This document shows, in pieces, positions 52,825 to 62,930 of a stretch of 63,802 nt of DNA. Origin of the DNA: Candidatus Rifleibacteriota bacterium (GTDB lineage Bacteria; Muiribacteriota; Ozemobacteria; Ozemobacterales; Ozemobacteraceae); the NCBI GenBank assembly GCA_905236675.1, contig CAJOND010000020.1:1-63802 (forward strand), in the 5' to 3' direction. Position numbers and translations under genes: made by a program. Positions within the stretch are counted from its first letter, which is position 1, and the number at the start of each line of letters is the position of its first letter. The notes beneath the pieces are model-generated. The model was not told the origin of the DNA and made no database searches. It saw only the letters and a list, made by a program, of their open reading frames with translations.

Positions 52825-55800
52825 TTAGCCAGCTTTCTTCTTTCCAAAGGCTTTATCGAACTCAATATAAATCAAAGGAATAATCAGAAGTGAAATAAAA
52901 GTTGCAATTGTAAGACCGCTTATAACAGCACGAGCCATTGGAGCCTGCATTTCACCGCCTTCACCAACACCCAATGCCAAAGGAACAAGCCCAAGAATTG
53001 TTGTAGAAGCAGTCATAAGAATTGGTCGGCAACGGTCTGATGCGGCTTCTTTTGCAGCCTCTATAATATCTATATCAGGATTCTTTCTTCTTAACTCATT
53101 CATATGGTCTACAAGCAAGATAGAGTTATTAACAACTATACCTCCAAGCATAATACAACCGATGAATGTTTGAACGTTAAATGTGGTGCCTGTAAAATAT
53201 AGTATAGGAACAACGCCTATAACAGACAAAGGAACAGTCGTCATAACTACAAATGGGTCTCTCAATGATTCATACTGAATTGCCATAACCATGTAAACCA
53301 AGAAAATAGCCAAAACAAAGCTAAAAGCCAGTTCCAAGAAAGCTTCCTGCTGGTCTTCATAATCGCCAGTCATAACAATAGCAAAGTTTTCTGGAAGAGG
53401 AATTTCTTTTATTTTTTCTTGAACATCGTTTATAACAAAATTCAAAGAACGACCTTCAACATCAGCGGAAAGAGTCAAAATTCTTTCCTGATTATGGCGT
53501 TCTATTACTGTTGGGCCCATTTTGCTTTCAAGTCTAGCAACATTACGAAGCATAACAGGCTTTCCAGCAGAGTTTGTAATAACCATATTAAGTATTTCTT
53601 CAAGATTCATATATTCGGCATCTACGGCTTTAACAAGAATCGTATATTCATTACTACCATCTCTTAAGTTACCTGCACTTCTACCAGACATCATTGTTTC
53701 AAGGAAAGTAGAAATAGCATTAACAGTAAGTTTCTGGTCGGCGGCTTTTTCACGGTCTATAACAATAGAACGTTCAGGAACACCCTTTTCTCTAGAAAGC
53801 TTAACGTCTGTAATTCCAGGAACTTCTTTCATGAGTTTGGCAACTTGAGCACCAAGAGCGTCTGCGGTTTCAATATCATAACCACGAATTTCAAGTTTAA
53901 CCTTGTCAGTGCCAGAGCCCATTCTCATCATGAACATTCCCTGACCTTCTCTTGTTCTAATAACAGTACCAGGTATACCACCAAGAACTTTTCTTAAATT
54001 AGAAGCTATTTGTGCACTACTTCTTTTTCTTTCATTAGATGCTTTTAGTGGAACACGAATATCACCAGAATTTATAGAAGTGCTTCGACCACCACCAACA
54101 TTAGTAAACATAGTTTCAAATTCAGGAACATTTTCTCTGATTAATTTTTCTACTTTTAAGAATGTTTTGTCAACCAACGACAATCTAGAGCCTTCTTCCA
54201 ATTCAACAGTCACCCTGACTTCGCCTTCATCGGCAGTTGGCATAAATTCTGTTCCTATTAAACTTATTAGCGAACAAGCAAAGGCGATAAGACAACCTAG
54301 AATAAAGAAAGTTGTCTTTCTATAGGTCAGTACTAAATTTAAAGCCCATGACTGGAAATTCAAAATAATACCAACCATGCCGTCTGAAAAGCTTTTAAAC
54401 CAGCCTTGCTTTTGAGTTGCTTTTTCTTCTTTAGTAACAACTTTTTTCAAAAATACAGAAGTCATCATAGGAACTATTGTTAAAGAAATTGCCATAGAAC
54501 AGAAAAGCGAGAATCCAACAATATATGCCAACTGTTTGAACATTACTCCAGTAACCCCTTCAACAAAAAGCAAAGGAAGAAATATAACAACTGTTGTAAG
54601 GGTACTAGCTAGAATAGACATAGCTACTTCGTTGGCCCCTTCAATCGAAGCTTCAATAATAGGAACACCGTTTTCCCTGTGTCTAAAAATGTTTTCTAAA
54701 ACAACGATAGAGTTGTCTACAAGCATACCTATACCAAGGGCAACACCGCCTAAAGACATTATATTTAAAGTAAAACCAAAATAATACATCAAAGTAAAAG
54801 TAGCTATGATAGATATAGGAATAGCAATAGCAATAATTGCAGTACTTGCAAGGTTAGCAAGGAAAAGTTGCAAAATAACCACAGCAAGAATACCACCAAG
54901 TATTGCTGAAGAACTGACGTTATTAATAGATCTTGTAATATATTTAGAGCTATCAACGATAGGTGTAAGTCTGAGCTGTGGGATTTCTTGGTTAATGGCA
55001 GCGACTTCTTTTTTTACAGCTTTTGCAACATTAACAGTATTTGCTCCTGATTGCTTGCTAACAGAAATTCTAACGCCAGGAACGCCATTAATTCTTACTA
55101 TATTACGTTTCTTTTCCCAGTGGTCGGCAACTTCTGCAACATCACAAAGCCTTATAACCTGCTGACCATTAGAACCAACAACAAGTCTGGAAATTTGTTC
55201 GACAGTTTCAAATTCACCAGGAGTTCTAAGTCTTATTTCAAAGTTTCCTGATTCAATCATACCAGCGGGAAGATTGATATTTTCTGCCTTGATTCTGCTA
55301 ACAATCTGTTCTGGACTTATTTTTAGCGCTTTAATCTTGTTCGTATCAAGTCTGACTTGGATTTCACGCTGATTACCGCCCATAACATCAATAGAAGCTA
55401 CCCCATCTATTCTTTCTATGCGGTATTTAACTTGATTTTCAATTAAATCAAGCATTTTAACAGGGTCTAATTGGCTTGCAGCACCTAAAACCAGAATAGG
55501 CATAGCATTAGAGTCGAATTTACGAATCTGTGGTCTGTCAATGTCGTCTGGCAATCTTTTAATAATGCGGTCAATACGGTCTCTAACATCGTTTGTAGCT
55601 GCATCAAGATTAGTTCCCCAAGCAAATGAAATTCTTACAGTGCTTCTTCCTTCGCTAGATGAAGATTCTATTTCTTCAACGCCAGAAACAGCAGCTATGG
55701 CCTGTTCTATAGGTCTGGTAATAAGGGTTTCAACTTCTGTAGGGCTTGCATTTTCATAAGTCGCAGAAACACTTATCATTGGAAAAGTCATATCTGGCAT

Positions 55801-55908
55801 TAAGTCTACAGGTAACTTATATAAAGAAACGAAACCAAAAATAACCACCATTAACGTAATCATGGTTACGCCAATAGGGTGTCTTACTGATTGCTTAGAT
55901 AGTTTCAT
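52825..55908 (-). CDS. RND efflux transporter, HAE1/AcrB type
   Basis: A 1027-residue inner-membrane pump with 12 TM helices and two large periplasmic loops. Typical landmarks are LPVDLMPDMTFP near the start, VSGVEEIESSSSEG, GIGMLVDNSIVVLENIFRHR (proton-relay aspartate), and GIVVNNSILLVDHMNELR in the second half. It drives drugs or other compounds out of the periplasm by proton exchange. The start overlaps the adaptor gene by 4 bp. The outer-membrane TolC partner is not in this window. Substrate range cannot be predicted. Confidence 0.96.
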   Translation of the reverse strand: MKLSKQSVRHPIGVTMITLMVVIFGFVSLYKLPVDLMPDMTFPMISVSATYENASPTEVETLITRPIEQAIAAVSGVEEIESSSSEGRSTVRISFAWGTNLDAATNDVRDRIDRIIKRLPDDIDRPQIRKFDSNAMPILVLGAASQLDPVKMLDLIENQVKYRIERIDGVASIDVMGGNQREIQVRLDTNKIKALKISPEQIVSRIKAENINLPAGMIESGNFEIRLRTPGEFETVEQISRLVVGSNGQQVIRLCDVAEVADHWEKKRNIVRINGVPGVRISVSKQSGANTVNVAKAVKKEVAAINQEIPQLRLTPIVDSSKYITRSINNVSSSAILGGILAVVILQLFLANLASTAIIAIAIPISIIATFTLMYYFGFTLNIMSLGGVALGIGMLVDNSIVVLENIFRHRENGVPIIEASIEGANEVAMSILASTLTTVVIFLPLLFVEGVTGVMFKQLAYIVGFSLFCSMAISLTIVPMMTSVFLKKVVTKEEKATQKQGWFKSFSDGMVGIILNFQSWALNLVLTYRKTTFFILGCLIAFACSLISLIGTEFMPTADEGEVRVTVELEEGSRLSLVDKTFLKVEKLIRENVPEFETMFTNVGGGRSTSINSGDIRVPLKASNERKRSSAQIASNLRKVLGGIPGTVIRTREGQGMFMMRMGSGTDKVKLEIRGYDIETADALGAQVAKLMKEVPGITDVKLSREKGVPERSIVIDREKAADQKLTVNAISTFLETMMSGRSAGNLRDGSNEYTILVKAVDAEYMNLEEILNMVITNSAGKPVMLRNVARLESKMGPTVIERHNQERILTLSADVEGRSLNFVINDVQEKIKEIPLPENFAIVMTGDYEDQQEAFLELAFSFVLAIFLVYMVMAIQYESLRDPFVVMTTVPLSVIGVVPILYFTGTTFNVQTFIGCIMLGGIVVNNSILLVDHMNELRRKNPDIDIIEAAKEAASDRCRPILMTASTTILGLVPLALGVGEGGEMQAPMARAVISGLTIATFISLLIIPLIYIEFDKAFGKKKAG

Positions 55909-57101
55909 TTTTTGGCTTCGCTCCCATTAGCTTTTTCTTCATCAGAAGGAATACGAACAGCCATACCATCTTCAAGCAAATGCTGACCTAAAGTTACTAC
56001 CCTACCGTTAATTTCTGGAGACACAATTTCTACTTGTATTGAATTTTTATAACCGCTCTTTACAGGAACAAAATTTGCAACTTTTTTAGCTTCATCAATT
56101 ACAAAAACACCTTCATGGTCATTTCGTATAACTAAAGCTTCTATAGGAACGACCGTCGTATTTGTATGAGTTCCATAAATAATTTTTGCAGTAATAAATA
56201 AACCAGGCTTTAATTCGTTACTTGAGTTATCAAGATTTAGCTCGATTCTAGCCTGTCTAGAAACTTCGTCAAGCATTGGAGCAATTCTTTTAACCTTTGC
56301 ATGATAAATTTTATCTGAAAGTGCGGTAGGAATAATCTCAGCATCCATACCAAGCTTAATCTTAAAATAATCTCGTTCTACAACATCTATAACAACTGTT
56401 AAATTAGTAATATCAATAACAGAAATAATAGGAGTATTAGCGGTTATCATCGCTCCTTCATCAAGAAGACGTTCAGCAACAAATCTGTCATTTACTCCGT
56501 AACTCCAAGAAGCATCTACTTTTGTATACGCAAGCTTTAATTTTGCCTGCGACAAAGCCGCTTCTGCTTGTCTTAAAGATGATTTATTTACCAAATGCTT
56601 AGCAGAACGTGTTTTAAAATCAGCACTAGCATTTTCAACTTCTACTTCTGAAGCAACTTTTTGTTTACGCATAGTTTTAACACGTTCTAATTCTCTTCTA
56701 GAAATTTCTAGTAATTCACCGCTTTCATTATAGTTAGCTCTAGCAATTTCTAAAGCGGCTTCTGCCTGTTCCACCGCCAAAGTAGCTTCTTCATCATCTA
56801 ATTCTGCCACAATATCACCATTCTTAATGGTATCACCTATATTAAAATTAACCTTTTTTATTCGACCAGAAGTTTTAGGAGCAACCATAAATTTTGATTT
56901 TGGTTCAATAGAGCCTGAAAAAATGCCTTCATCATGCATATCGCCTTTAAATACATTTGCGGCTTCAACAGCTACTACCACTTGTTTAGCACCACTACGG
57001 CCGCCAACTTTTTTATCTGAAGTATTATTCTTTTTATAATAATCCATGCCAAACCAAACTAAGGCAGCACCAACAATAAACACAAAAATCAGCTTTTTCA
57101 T
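55905..57101 (-). CDS. RND periplasmic adaptor (membrane fusion protein)
   Basis: ATG at 57101 is preferred because GGGAG lies about 11 bases upstream (an in-frame start at 57119 exists). The protein is 398 residues with an N-terminal membrane anchor (KKLIFVFIVGAALVWFG). It has the barrel-sandwich and hairpin order of HlyD/AcrA proteins: GRIKKVNFNIGDTIKNGDIVAELDD, a coiled coil (about 110-190) and beta domains ending VVTLGQHLLEDGMAVRI. It links the pump to the outer-membrane channel. A 15-bp palindrome lies about 130 bp upstream. Confidence 0.93.
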   Translation of the reverse strand: MKKLIFVFIVGAALVWFGMDYYKKNNTSDKKVGGRSGAKQVVVAVEAANVFKGDMHDEGIFSGSIEPKSKFMVAPKTSGRIKKVNFNIGDTIKNGDIVAELDDEEATLAVEQAEAALEIARANYNESGELLEISRRELERVKTMRKQKVASEVEVENASADFKTRSAKHLVNKSSLRQAEAALSQAKLKLAYTKVDASWSYGVNDRFVAERLLDEGAMITANTPIISVIDITNLTVVIDVVERDYFKIKLGMDAEIIPTALSDKIYHAKVKRIAPMLDEVSRQARIELNLDNSSNELKPGLFITAKIIYGTHTNTTVVPIEALVIRNDHEGVFVIDEAKKVANFVPVKSGYKNSIQVEIVSPEINGRVVTLGQHLLEDGMAVRIPSDEEKANGSEAKK

Positions 57102-57231
57102 TATTTTTAAAACTCCCAAAATTTTAGTTGTTCTTATTGTTTTTTATTAGCTTTGCAAACTAAAGATATTTTACATTAGCTTGCATACTTACGGTTAAAC
57201 AATAAATACAACAACTACAAACTTACTATAA

Positions 57232-57246
57232 TTACGAAATTCGTAA
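57232..57246. promoter_or_regulatory. Palindrome upstream of the RND operon
   Basis: TTACGAA-A-TTCGTAA, with flanking TATAATT and AATTATA at 57228 and 57253. It lies about 130 bp upstream of the adaptor start. It has the form of a TetR- or MarR-type operator, but no such regulator gene is in the window. Confidence 0.35.
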
Positions 57247-57384
57247 GAATTTCAATTATAAAAGCAATTACAGAGTTAGTCCTCTATAAAATTAAATTAT
57301 ATACTTATAAAATACTTTTTTTCCAAACATAAAATTGTTAAGAATAGTTAATTATATTTTTTTATAAAAAAGAGGGGAGTAAAT

Positions 57385-58104
57385 ATGAAAAATAATATTT
57401 TATTTTTGATTGTTGTTTTTGTACTTACAAATTTATCTTTGTATGCTTTTGAAAATGACTATTTTAGTGTATCTGATAATGGTTGGATAAATAGAAAAAG
57501 TTCAGAACCTAATGTTTATCATTTTACCTTAAAAGACTTTGAAAAAGAAAGTTCAAAAAACGTAGAACCACAAATTCTAGTTGAAGTAAATGAATTTAAC
57601 CAGAAAAGATATCTAGATGATGATAATTCTCTTTTAAGTGCAGCAAAAACAGGAGCAAAAAAATCAATAGAACTCAGGACCAAAATAGTCAGAGAAACTT
57701 TTACCCAAGAAATAAAAAAAAGAGCTCCTTCTGTAACTACTAAGCAAATTGAAGATGTACTAAATAAAGAAATTGGAACAACAGAAATAGAAGAACCCTC
57801 TTTGACTATGGTAGATGGTCATAAAGCTGCTGTAATTAACTTCAGCATGGGCTATATTAAAATGAGAATGTTTATTTTCATTACATTAACCAAAGGTTTT
57901 GCGATAACAGTAACTTATACAGAACCAACCAGCATAGACAGCATACCAGAATATGATCAATTTATTTCTTCTTTTAACGCCAAAGGCGAAAAAGCAACTT
58001 ATTATAATGCAGCGGTAGCTCCAATGATTAGATATGTTATTATCTTTGTAATTATATTTGTAATTGGGCTAGGATTAGCAATATTTTTAAAAAAAGCAAA
58101 TTAA
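57385..58104 (+). CDS. Secreted, C-terminally membrane-anchored hypothetical protein
   Basis: A 239-residue protein with a signal peptide (KNNILFLIVVFVLTNLSLYAF) and a C-terminal TM helix (about 213-234) ending in Lys residues. The periplasmic part is alpha/beta (VYHFTLKDF, AVINFSMGYIKMRMFIFITL, FAITVTYTEP), a layout seen in small proteins that handle lipoproteins or outer-membrane stress, but no family is recognised. GAGGGGAG precedes the ATG. A terminator hairpin follows. Confidence 0.65.
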   Translation: MKNNILFLIVVFVLTNLSLYAFENDYFSVSDNGWINRKSSEPNVYHFTLKDFEKESSKNVEPQILVEVNEFNQKRYLDDDNSLLSAAKTGAKKSIELRTKIVRETFTQEIKKRAPSVTTKQIEDVLNKEIGTTEIEEPSLTMVDGHKAAVINFSMGYIKMRMFIFITLTKGFAITVTYTEPTSIDSIPEYDQFISSFNAKGEKATYYNAAVAPMIRYVIIFVIIFVIGLGLAIFLKKAN

Positions 58105-58128
58105 TGATATAGACTTATGATAATCAGC

Positions 58129-58158
58129 TAGAAAAGCTTGTTTAATCAAGCTTTTCTA
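58129..58158. terminator. Terminator hairpin shared by two convergent genes
   Basis: TAGAAAAGCTTG (58129-58140) pairs with CAAGCTTTTCTA (58147-58158) around TTTAAT. It ends the rightward secreted-protein gene and contains the last codons of the leftward helicase gene (stop at 58142). Confidence 0.8.
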
Positions 58159-59764
58159 TTAATTGTTTCTGTTCTTTTAAAATTCGTTTCATAATCTGAT
58201 TATCAACAGAGTATTCTTTAGGAAGATTAGATTTATCTTCAAAGGCGGAAAGCCTTATATACAGATCAGGGTCCACGCCATTGATTCGAATAGCATTCTG
58301 TGTTTTATCGGTTTCTTTTTTCCTGGATTGCCACAGCTTTTCTGAAGTCTCGTTAGAACGGTCGGCAAATAAAAAATCTTTTTCTTCTATAATTGCCGTT
58401 GCTAGAGCCGCTTCTTCTAAGCATCCAGCCTCTTTTGCTTTGATAAGCATTACAGCCAATCGCGGTTCGGTAGGAATATTATTTACTTTTTTCCCAAAAT
58501 CAGTAATCAAACCTTTTTCATCTATGATACCGAGCATTTTAAGTAATTCTATAGAGTTTTTAATACTTTCCTTTTTGGGACACTCAAGCCAGTTAAAAGT
58601 ATAAGGGTCTTTTATTCCCCAATAATAGAGTTCTAAAATTGATGACGCAAGGTCAGAACGTAATATTTCCGGAACATCATCTTCCGCAAAATTTTCAAAT
58701 TCTGCTTTACTATATAACCTTATAGCTTTGCCAGGCTTTAATCTCCCTGCTCGACCTGCGCGTTGTTTTGCAGAAGCTTTGCTTATTCTTGCTATTTCAA
58801 GCTTATTTAAGCCTGTTTCAGAATTAAACTGATTCTGTCTCATATAGCCAGTATCAATTACCGTTGTAATTCCTTCAATAGTTAGAGATGTTTCAGCAAT
58901 ATTAGTTGATAATATAATTTTAGGCTTGTTTTTTTCTGAACTATCACACCCATTTACGAAAGATGATACATTACAATTTCCCAATACCCTCTGTTGCTCT
59001 TTTATGCTCATAGAGCCATGAAGAGTTAAAATATCATGACTTTGCTGCACAGAAGTGCTTTCTAAAAAATCTCTAACTCTGTTGATTTCACCTATTCCTG
59101 GCAAAAAAACAAGATATTCTTCTTTTTCATCACAAGACGTAACTATTTCATAAATTGCTTTGGCGGCATTATCAAAATAGGCTCTACCAGTCCAAACAGG
59201 CATATATTCAACGGTTACAGGATATAAAAAGCCTTTTCCGTTAATAATTTCTGAATTGTCTAAGTAACCGCGAATTAACTCTGTGGCAATTGTAGCAGAC
59301 ATTACCATTAATCTTAAATCTGGACGAACTTCTTTTTTTATTTCACAACAAAGAGCAAGACCTAAATCAGCGTGAATACTTCGTTCGTGAAATTCATCAA
59401 AAATAACCAAACCTACATTTTCTAGAAATGGGTCATTTTGTATACGCTTAGTTAAAATACCCTCTGTTAATACCTCTATTTTTGTTGAAGCTTTAATATT
59501 AGAACTGAATCTTACTGAATGACCAATATTTTTACCTGGTTCAGAACCATCTATTTCTGCCATTCTAGAGGCAACAGCAACAGCAGCTACTCTTCTAGGC
59601 TGTAACATTATTATTTTTTTGCCTTCCAACCATGCTTCATTCATTAAGGCTAATGGAACCACAGTTGATTTACCTGCTCCTGGCTCAGCAGTCAAAATTA
59701 AATTCTTATTGGCTGATAAAGCCTTTTTTATTTCTTCCAAACTGGATTCTATAGGGAAAATCAT
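58142..59764 (-). CDS. DEAH-box helicase, short HrpB-like form
   Basis: A 540-residue protein with the DEAH/RHA core: motif I EPGAGKST, Ia QPRRVAAVAVASRM, motif II FDEFHERS, motif III SATI, and motif VI QRAGRAGRLKPGKA. The helicase-associated winged-helix/ratchet part (about 380-500) is present. HrpB proteins are usually about 800 residues; here the C-terminal HrpB domain is missing and the gene stops inside a terminator hairpin. It could be a natural short form or a truncation. RNA substrate unknown. The DUF6273 gene starts upstream on the same strand, 12 bp apart. Confidence 0.85.
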   Translation of the reverse strand: MIFPIESSLEEIKKALSANKNLILTAEPGAGKSTVVPLALMNEAWLEGKKIIMLQPRRVAAVAVASRMAEIDGSEPGKNIGHSVRFSSNIKASTKIEVLTEGILTKRIQNDPFLENVGLVIFDEFHERSIHADLGLALCCEIKKEVRPDLRLMVMSATIATELIRGYLDNSEIINGKGFLYPVTVEYMPVWTGRAYFDNAAKAIYEIVTSCDEKEEYLVFLPGIGEINRVRDFLESTSVQQSHDILTLHGSMSIKEQQRVLGNCNVSSFVNGCDSSEKNKPKIILSTNIAETSLTIEGITTVIDTGYMRQNQFNSETGLNKLEIARISKASAKQRAGRAGRLKPGKAIRLYSKAEFENFAEDDVPEILRSDLASSILELYYWGIKDPYTFNWLECPKKESIKNSIELLKMLGIIDEKGLITDFGKKVNNIPTEPRLAVMLIKAKEAGCLEEAALATAIIEEKDFLFADRSNETSEKLWQSRKKETDKTQNAIRINGVDPDLYIRLSAFEDKSNLPKEYSVDNQIMKRILKEQKQLIEKLD

Positions 59765-59776
59765 TTTCTTTTAACA

Positions 59777-61624
59777 TCAATCATTTAATTTAATCAATAT
59801 TTCAGGTCGAACTCCATTTTTTCTATTCGCATCTAATCTGTTTTCAAAGCCATAAGAATCTATACTTTTCTGATCAAGAAAAGAATAACTCCTTAACCAA
59901 TAACCATATGGAACATAAACTTTATATGAATTGTTTTTTTCAGAATCTAATTCCCTGAATAATTTACTGTTCAGAATTTGCTTTTCATTTCTACTTAAAT
60001 ATATGTCTAAAGCAGGCACAGCATAAGCAGAGGTATCTAAATTACTATATAAAAAAGTTAAATCATCATGATCGGGACAAACCACAAAATCAGAAATACT
60101 AGCAGGGCCTTGATAATTTTTTGCACCAAGCATTTTATATAATGCTGGATTTTCAAACATAGCTGAAAAAGAATTTTTATTTAATTGTAACGAAAGATTA
60201 TTCAAACTTTTTAAAGACAATTCTATTCTTACCATTTTTTGTTTTTCAGAATTACTAAAAGCTTCATTAAAGAAATCTTCATTTAGCCATTTCTTCAAAT
60301 CAGATTCGTTCCATTTAGATTTTATTGAAACAGAATGCATCGGTTTATTATCCAAAATATACTTACTTAGCAATAATGCTTTTTGCTGCTCTACCCCTAA
60401 AACAATCCATTCTATAGGTTCAGCCCCATTTTCTAAATTTCCATCTTGTTCATAATTACCAAATAAAACAATATCTCCTTGTTCAATAGATGATTTTTGA
60501 AGGTTTTTGGCAGATTCAAGTATTCTAGGATCTTGATTTTCCGCGATTAATGCTGAAGATAAATAATAATACGTTAAATAATATTCTTTTTGTTCATAAC
60601 TTTTTTCAGCTAATGTTTTCAAATAGTCTTTACAATTTTTTATAATTTCTGTTTTTGAAACAGAGTATTTTTCTTTCAAATATTTATCTGCTTTCTGTAG
60701 ATTAGCAAATAAATTTTTTGGATATTCATGTCTATTTTTCTTATCAAGTGCCTTAATATTCATACCCAATTTATGCATAAAAATATCAATACTAGTTTCT
60801 GCTTGGTGTTTTGAATCTTTATAATTATCTTTGGCTAAATGTTCAAAAATTTCTATAGATGGAATAAATAATCCCTTTTGCCTTAACGACAAAGCATTAT
60901 TGTAATAAGCTTCATATATTATAAGTTTATATTGTTTTTTATCTTCCTCATTTGTTAATTCTTTAATAATGTATTCAGCATTTTTATAATCTTTTCTATT
61001 AATAAAGTCTTCTGCGAAAGCTTGTATATATTTTTTATATCTTTCGTTTGAATCTTTATAATTTTTACATAATTTATAACATAAAGCTTTCCTTAAATTA
61101 TCTTTGTCATAACTCACTCTTAATTTAAAAATATTATCTGGATTAGATTTTATTTCTGATATGACTTTACCATCTTTTACAACTTTTACTTTTGGCAATT
61201 GAAGAATTTTATGTTTCTCATTACTAGAATTTAAATAATCATTTTTACAAACAGTTTCATATATTTCACTCTTTACACTATCAGGTAAATCATCACTAGG
61301 CAAACTACCATCTCTTCCATTATAAGGAATTTGGGGCAACCTGAAAAAAATTCTTTTTCTATTCTTATATGAATAAAATTCTAAATTCATATAAGAACTT
61401 ACTTCGTATATTTCAGCATCTCGACCAAATACCCCTTTGCCTAAATAACATTCATAAGCATCATGGTATTTACCTCTGAAAAAAAGCTTTCTCGCATCTG
61501 TTGTAGAATATAAATAAAAATCATTTACATCTTTATAACCATCTATTTCTATCGAAAAGTAACATAATAATAACAAACAGCAAATAAATAATATTATTAA
61601 TCTTTTTTTATTTCTTATATCCAT
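59777..61624 (-). CDS. Membrane-anchored TPR-like protein with DUF6273 domain
   Basis: A 615-residue protein. One N-terminal TM helix (about 8-26) leaves the rest outside the cytoplasm. Residues 40-375 are helical repeats of TPR type (YYNALSLRQKGLFIPSIEIF, FINRKDYKNAEYII). The C-terminus (about 385-615) is a DUF6273 domain: DIVLFGNYEQDG, PIEWIVLGVEQQKALLLSKY, LKKWLNEDFFNEAFS and GYWLRSY. DUF6273 is common in gut Firmicutes and is of unknown function. It resembles a sulfatase-modifying-factor-like exported module. Confidence 0.8.
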   Translation of the reverse strand: MDIRNKKRLIILFICCLLLLCYFSIEIDGYKDVNDFYLYSTTDARKLFFRGKYHDAYECYLGKGVFGRDAEIYEVSSYMNLEFYSYKNRKRIFFRLPQIPYNGRDGSLPSDDLPDSVKSEIYETVCKNDYLNSSNEKHKILQLPKVKVVKDGKVISEIKSNPDNIFKLRVSYDKDNLRKALCYKLCKNYKDSNERYKKYIQAFAEDFINRKDYKNAEYIIKELTNEEDKKQYKLIIYEAYYNNALSLRQKGLFIPSIEIFEHLAKDNYKDSKHQAETSIDIFMHKLGMNIKALDKKNRHEYPKNLFANLQKADKYLKEKYSVSKTEIIKNCKDYLKTLAEKSYEQKEYYLTYYYLSSALIAENQDPRILESAKNLQKSSIEQGDIVLFGNYEQDGNLENGAEPIEWIVLGVEQQKALLLSKYILDNKPMHSVSIKSKWNESDLKKWLNEDFFNEAFSNSEKQKMVRIELSLKSLNNLSLQLNKNSFSAMFENPALYKMLGAKNYQGPASISDFVVCPDHDDLTFLYSNLDTSAYAVPALDIYLSRNEKQILNSKLFRELDSEKNNSYKVYVPYGYWLRSYSFLDQKSIDSYGFENRLDANRKNGVRPEILIKLND

Positions 61625-61972
61625 ATTATCTTCTTTTTTTATTGTTATAAATTGATTTTACTGTAGTCTAATATATTTATTAATAAAAAAACAAGCTAAA
61701 GCAAAACAGCCTCTGATGTTACTCAGAGGCTGCTTGGTTGTAGAACTTAATCTTTTGAATCGCATTTTTCCTTTTCGGAAACTTTCAATCTTTTGTGGCT
61801 AGCTTTAGCTTTTGGCCTTGCTTAGCCCTGACTTTAAAATTTTTTGATTTTTATTGTAGTTATTATACTTTTTTAGGTTATGATTTGGTGTAGTTGTTAG
61901 AGCCTTCGGCTCTTGGTGTAATTGCAGATAAAGTTACAAGTTACGATAAATCTTTTATTTCCATTTTTGGTC
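61625..61972. other. Intergenic region with a MITE-like element
   Basis: 348 bp without a gene. It holds the hairpin element (61693-61811), a small stem AGAGCC-TTC-GGCTCT (61899-61913) and an AAGATATAAGATATAAGACC-like repeat that runs on into the end of the patatin gene. Confidence 0.7.
61693..61811. mobile_element. MITE-like element, copy 1
   Basis: AAGCTAAAGC (61693-61702) and GCTTTAGCTT (61802-61811) form 10-bp terminal inverted repeats of a 119-bp unit. Inside, CAGCCTCTGA (61707-61716) and TCAGAGGCTG (61723-61732) form a perfect hairpin. The first 100 bp recur at 63703-63802 with four differences. No open reading frame, no T-run after the hairpin, and no clear target duplication. Confidence 0.7.
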
Positions 61973-62833
61973 TTATATCTTATATCTTAAAAAACTTTTT
62001 ATTTCGGAAAGTTGCCTTAAACAAGCTTCACGACCTAACCGATGAACTTTTTTAAGCTTTTCCGGTTTCATCTCAATGCGACCAATATTCAAATCTTCAG
62101 GAGGAGCAACTAGAAGAGTGTCACCTTTCTTTACTTCTTCCTTTATATATTCAAGTTCTGCATTATACACTTCGTGTCTATGTCTCAGACAGTCAACAAC
62201 CTTAGGATATCTATGCAGCAAAAACCTGATAAACCACATATTTCTTGTAGGCTTTTTCTGAAAACCTAAAGGCTGAGTTAAAACAACTATGTTTCTTTTA
62301 TAACCTAGCGTTTGAAAGTGCCGTAAAGGAATTGGATCGCAAAGTCCTCCGTCGTATAAAATATAATTATCTATAAAAACAGGTCTGCAAACCATAGGAA
62401 GAGAAGCCGACGCTCTAAGCCATTCCAGCATATCATAGTCAATATGATTCATAAGCTTATATACAGGCTTTCCCGTAGTTGCATCAGTGCAAACCAAATA
62501 AAAATTCATTGGATTTTCTTTATAAGTCTTATTGTCGAAAATATCAATTTCTGTAGGCAGAGTGTGATAGCTAAATTCGGCATTAACAAAATTACCTGTT
62601 TTTAAAAAGGATCTCAAGCTTATATAGTTTGGATTATTGCACAAATTTACGTTATACCGCAGTGCCCTACCTTTTTGCCTTGACTTTATATTCATTCCAA
62701 AACAAGCACCAGCAGAAACACCTATAACACCATCAAAACATGAATCTAAGCCTTGATTCATCAGTTCGTCAATTACACCGGCAACAAAAAGTCCCCTCAT
62801 TCCTCCGCCTTCAAGAACCAATCCCTTTTTCAT
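61973..62833 (-). CDS. Patatin-like phospholipase
   Basis: The ATG at 62833 is chosen because AAGGAAAAG lies upstream and the domain starts at once (MKKGLVLEGGGMRGLF); the protein is 286 residues. GGGMRG is the oxyanion loop, GVSAG carries the serine nucleophile and YDGGLCDP the aspartate of the dyad. It belongs to the bacterial RssA/YlbK type of lipid hydrolases. The target lipid is unknown. Its last codons (SFLRYKI) lie in an AAGATATAAGATATAAG repeat, so the C-terminus may have been shaped by repeat insertion. Confidence 0.92.
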   Translation of the reverse strand: MKKGLVLEGGGMRGLFVAGVIDELMNQGLDSCFDGVIGVSAGACFGMNIKSRQKGRALRYNVNLCNNPNYISLRSFLKTGNFVNAEFSYHTLPTEIDIFDNKTYKENPMNFYLVCTDATTGKPVYKLMNHIDYDMLEWLRASASLPMVCRPVFIDNYILYDGGLCDPIPLRHFQTLGYKRNIVVLTQPLGFQKKPTRNMWFIRFLLHRYPKVVDCLRHRHEVYNAELEYIKEEVKKGDTLLVAPPEDLNIGRIEMKPEKLKKVHRLGREACLRQLSEIKSFLRYKI

Positions 62834-62930
62834 ATAACTTTTCCTTTTTTTGTTTTTTACAATATAACATCTGCTGTAACAATCTATCAATTTGAGATTA
62901 ATGAAGGTAGCAAGAACCAAACTAATGATT

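Noticed and set aside
58142..59764. A frameshifted longer HrpB continuing to the left.
   Set aside because: The next DNA to the left is a hairpin and a clear convergent gene, with no HrpB C-terminal sequence in any frame that I can see.
61899..61913. AGAGCC-TTC-GGCTCT as a terminator of a nearby gene.
   Set aside because: The stem is short, no T-run follows and it points to no gene end; kept only as part of the intergenic description.
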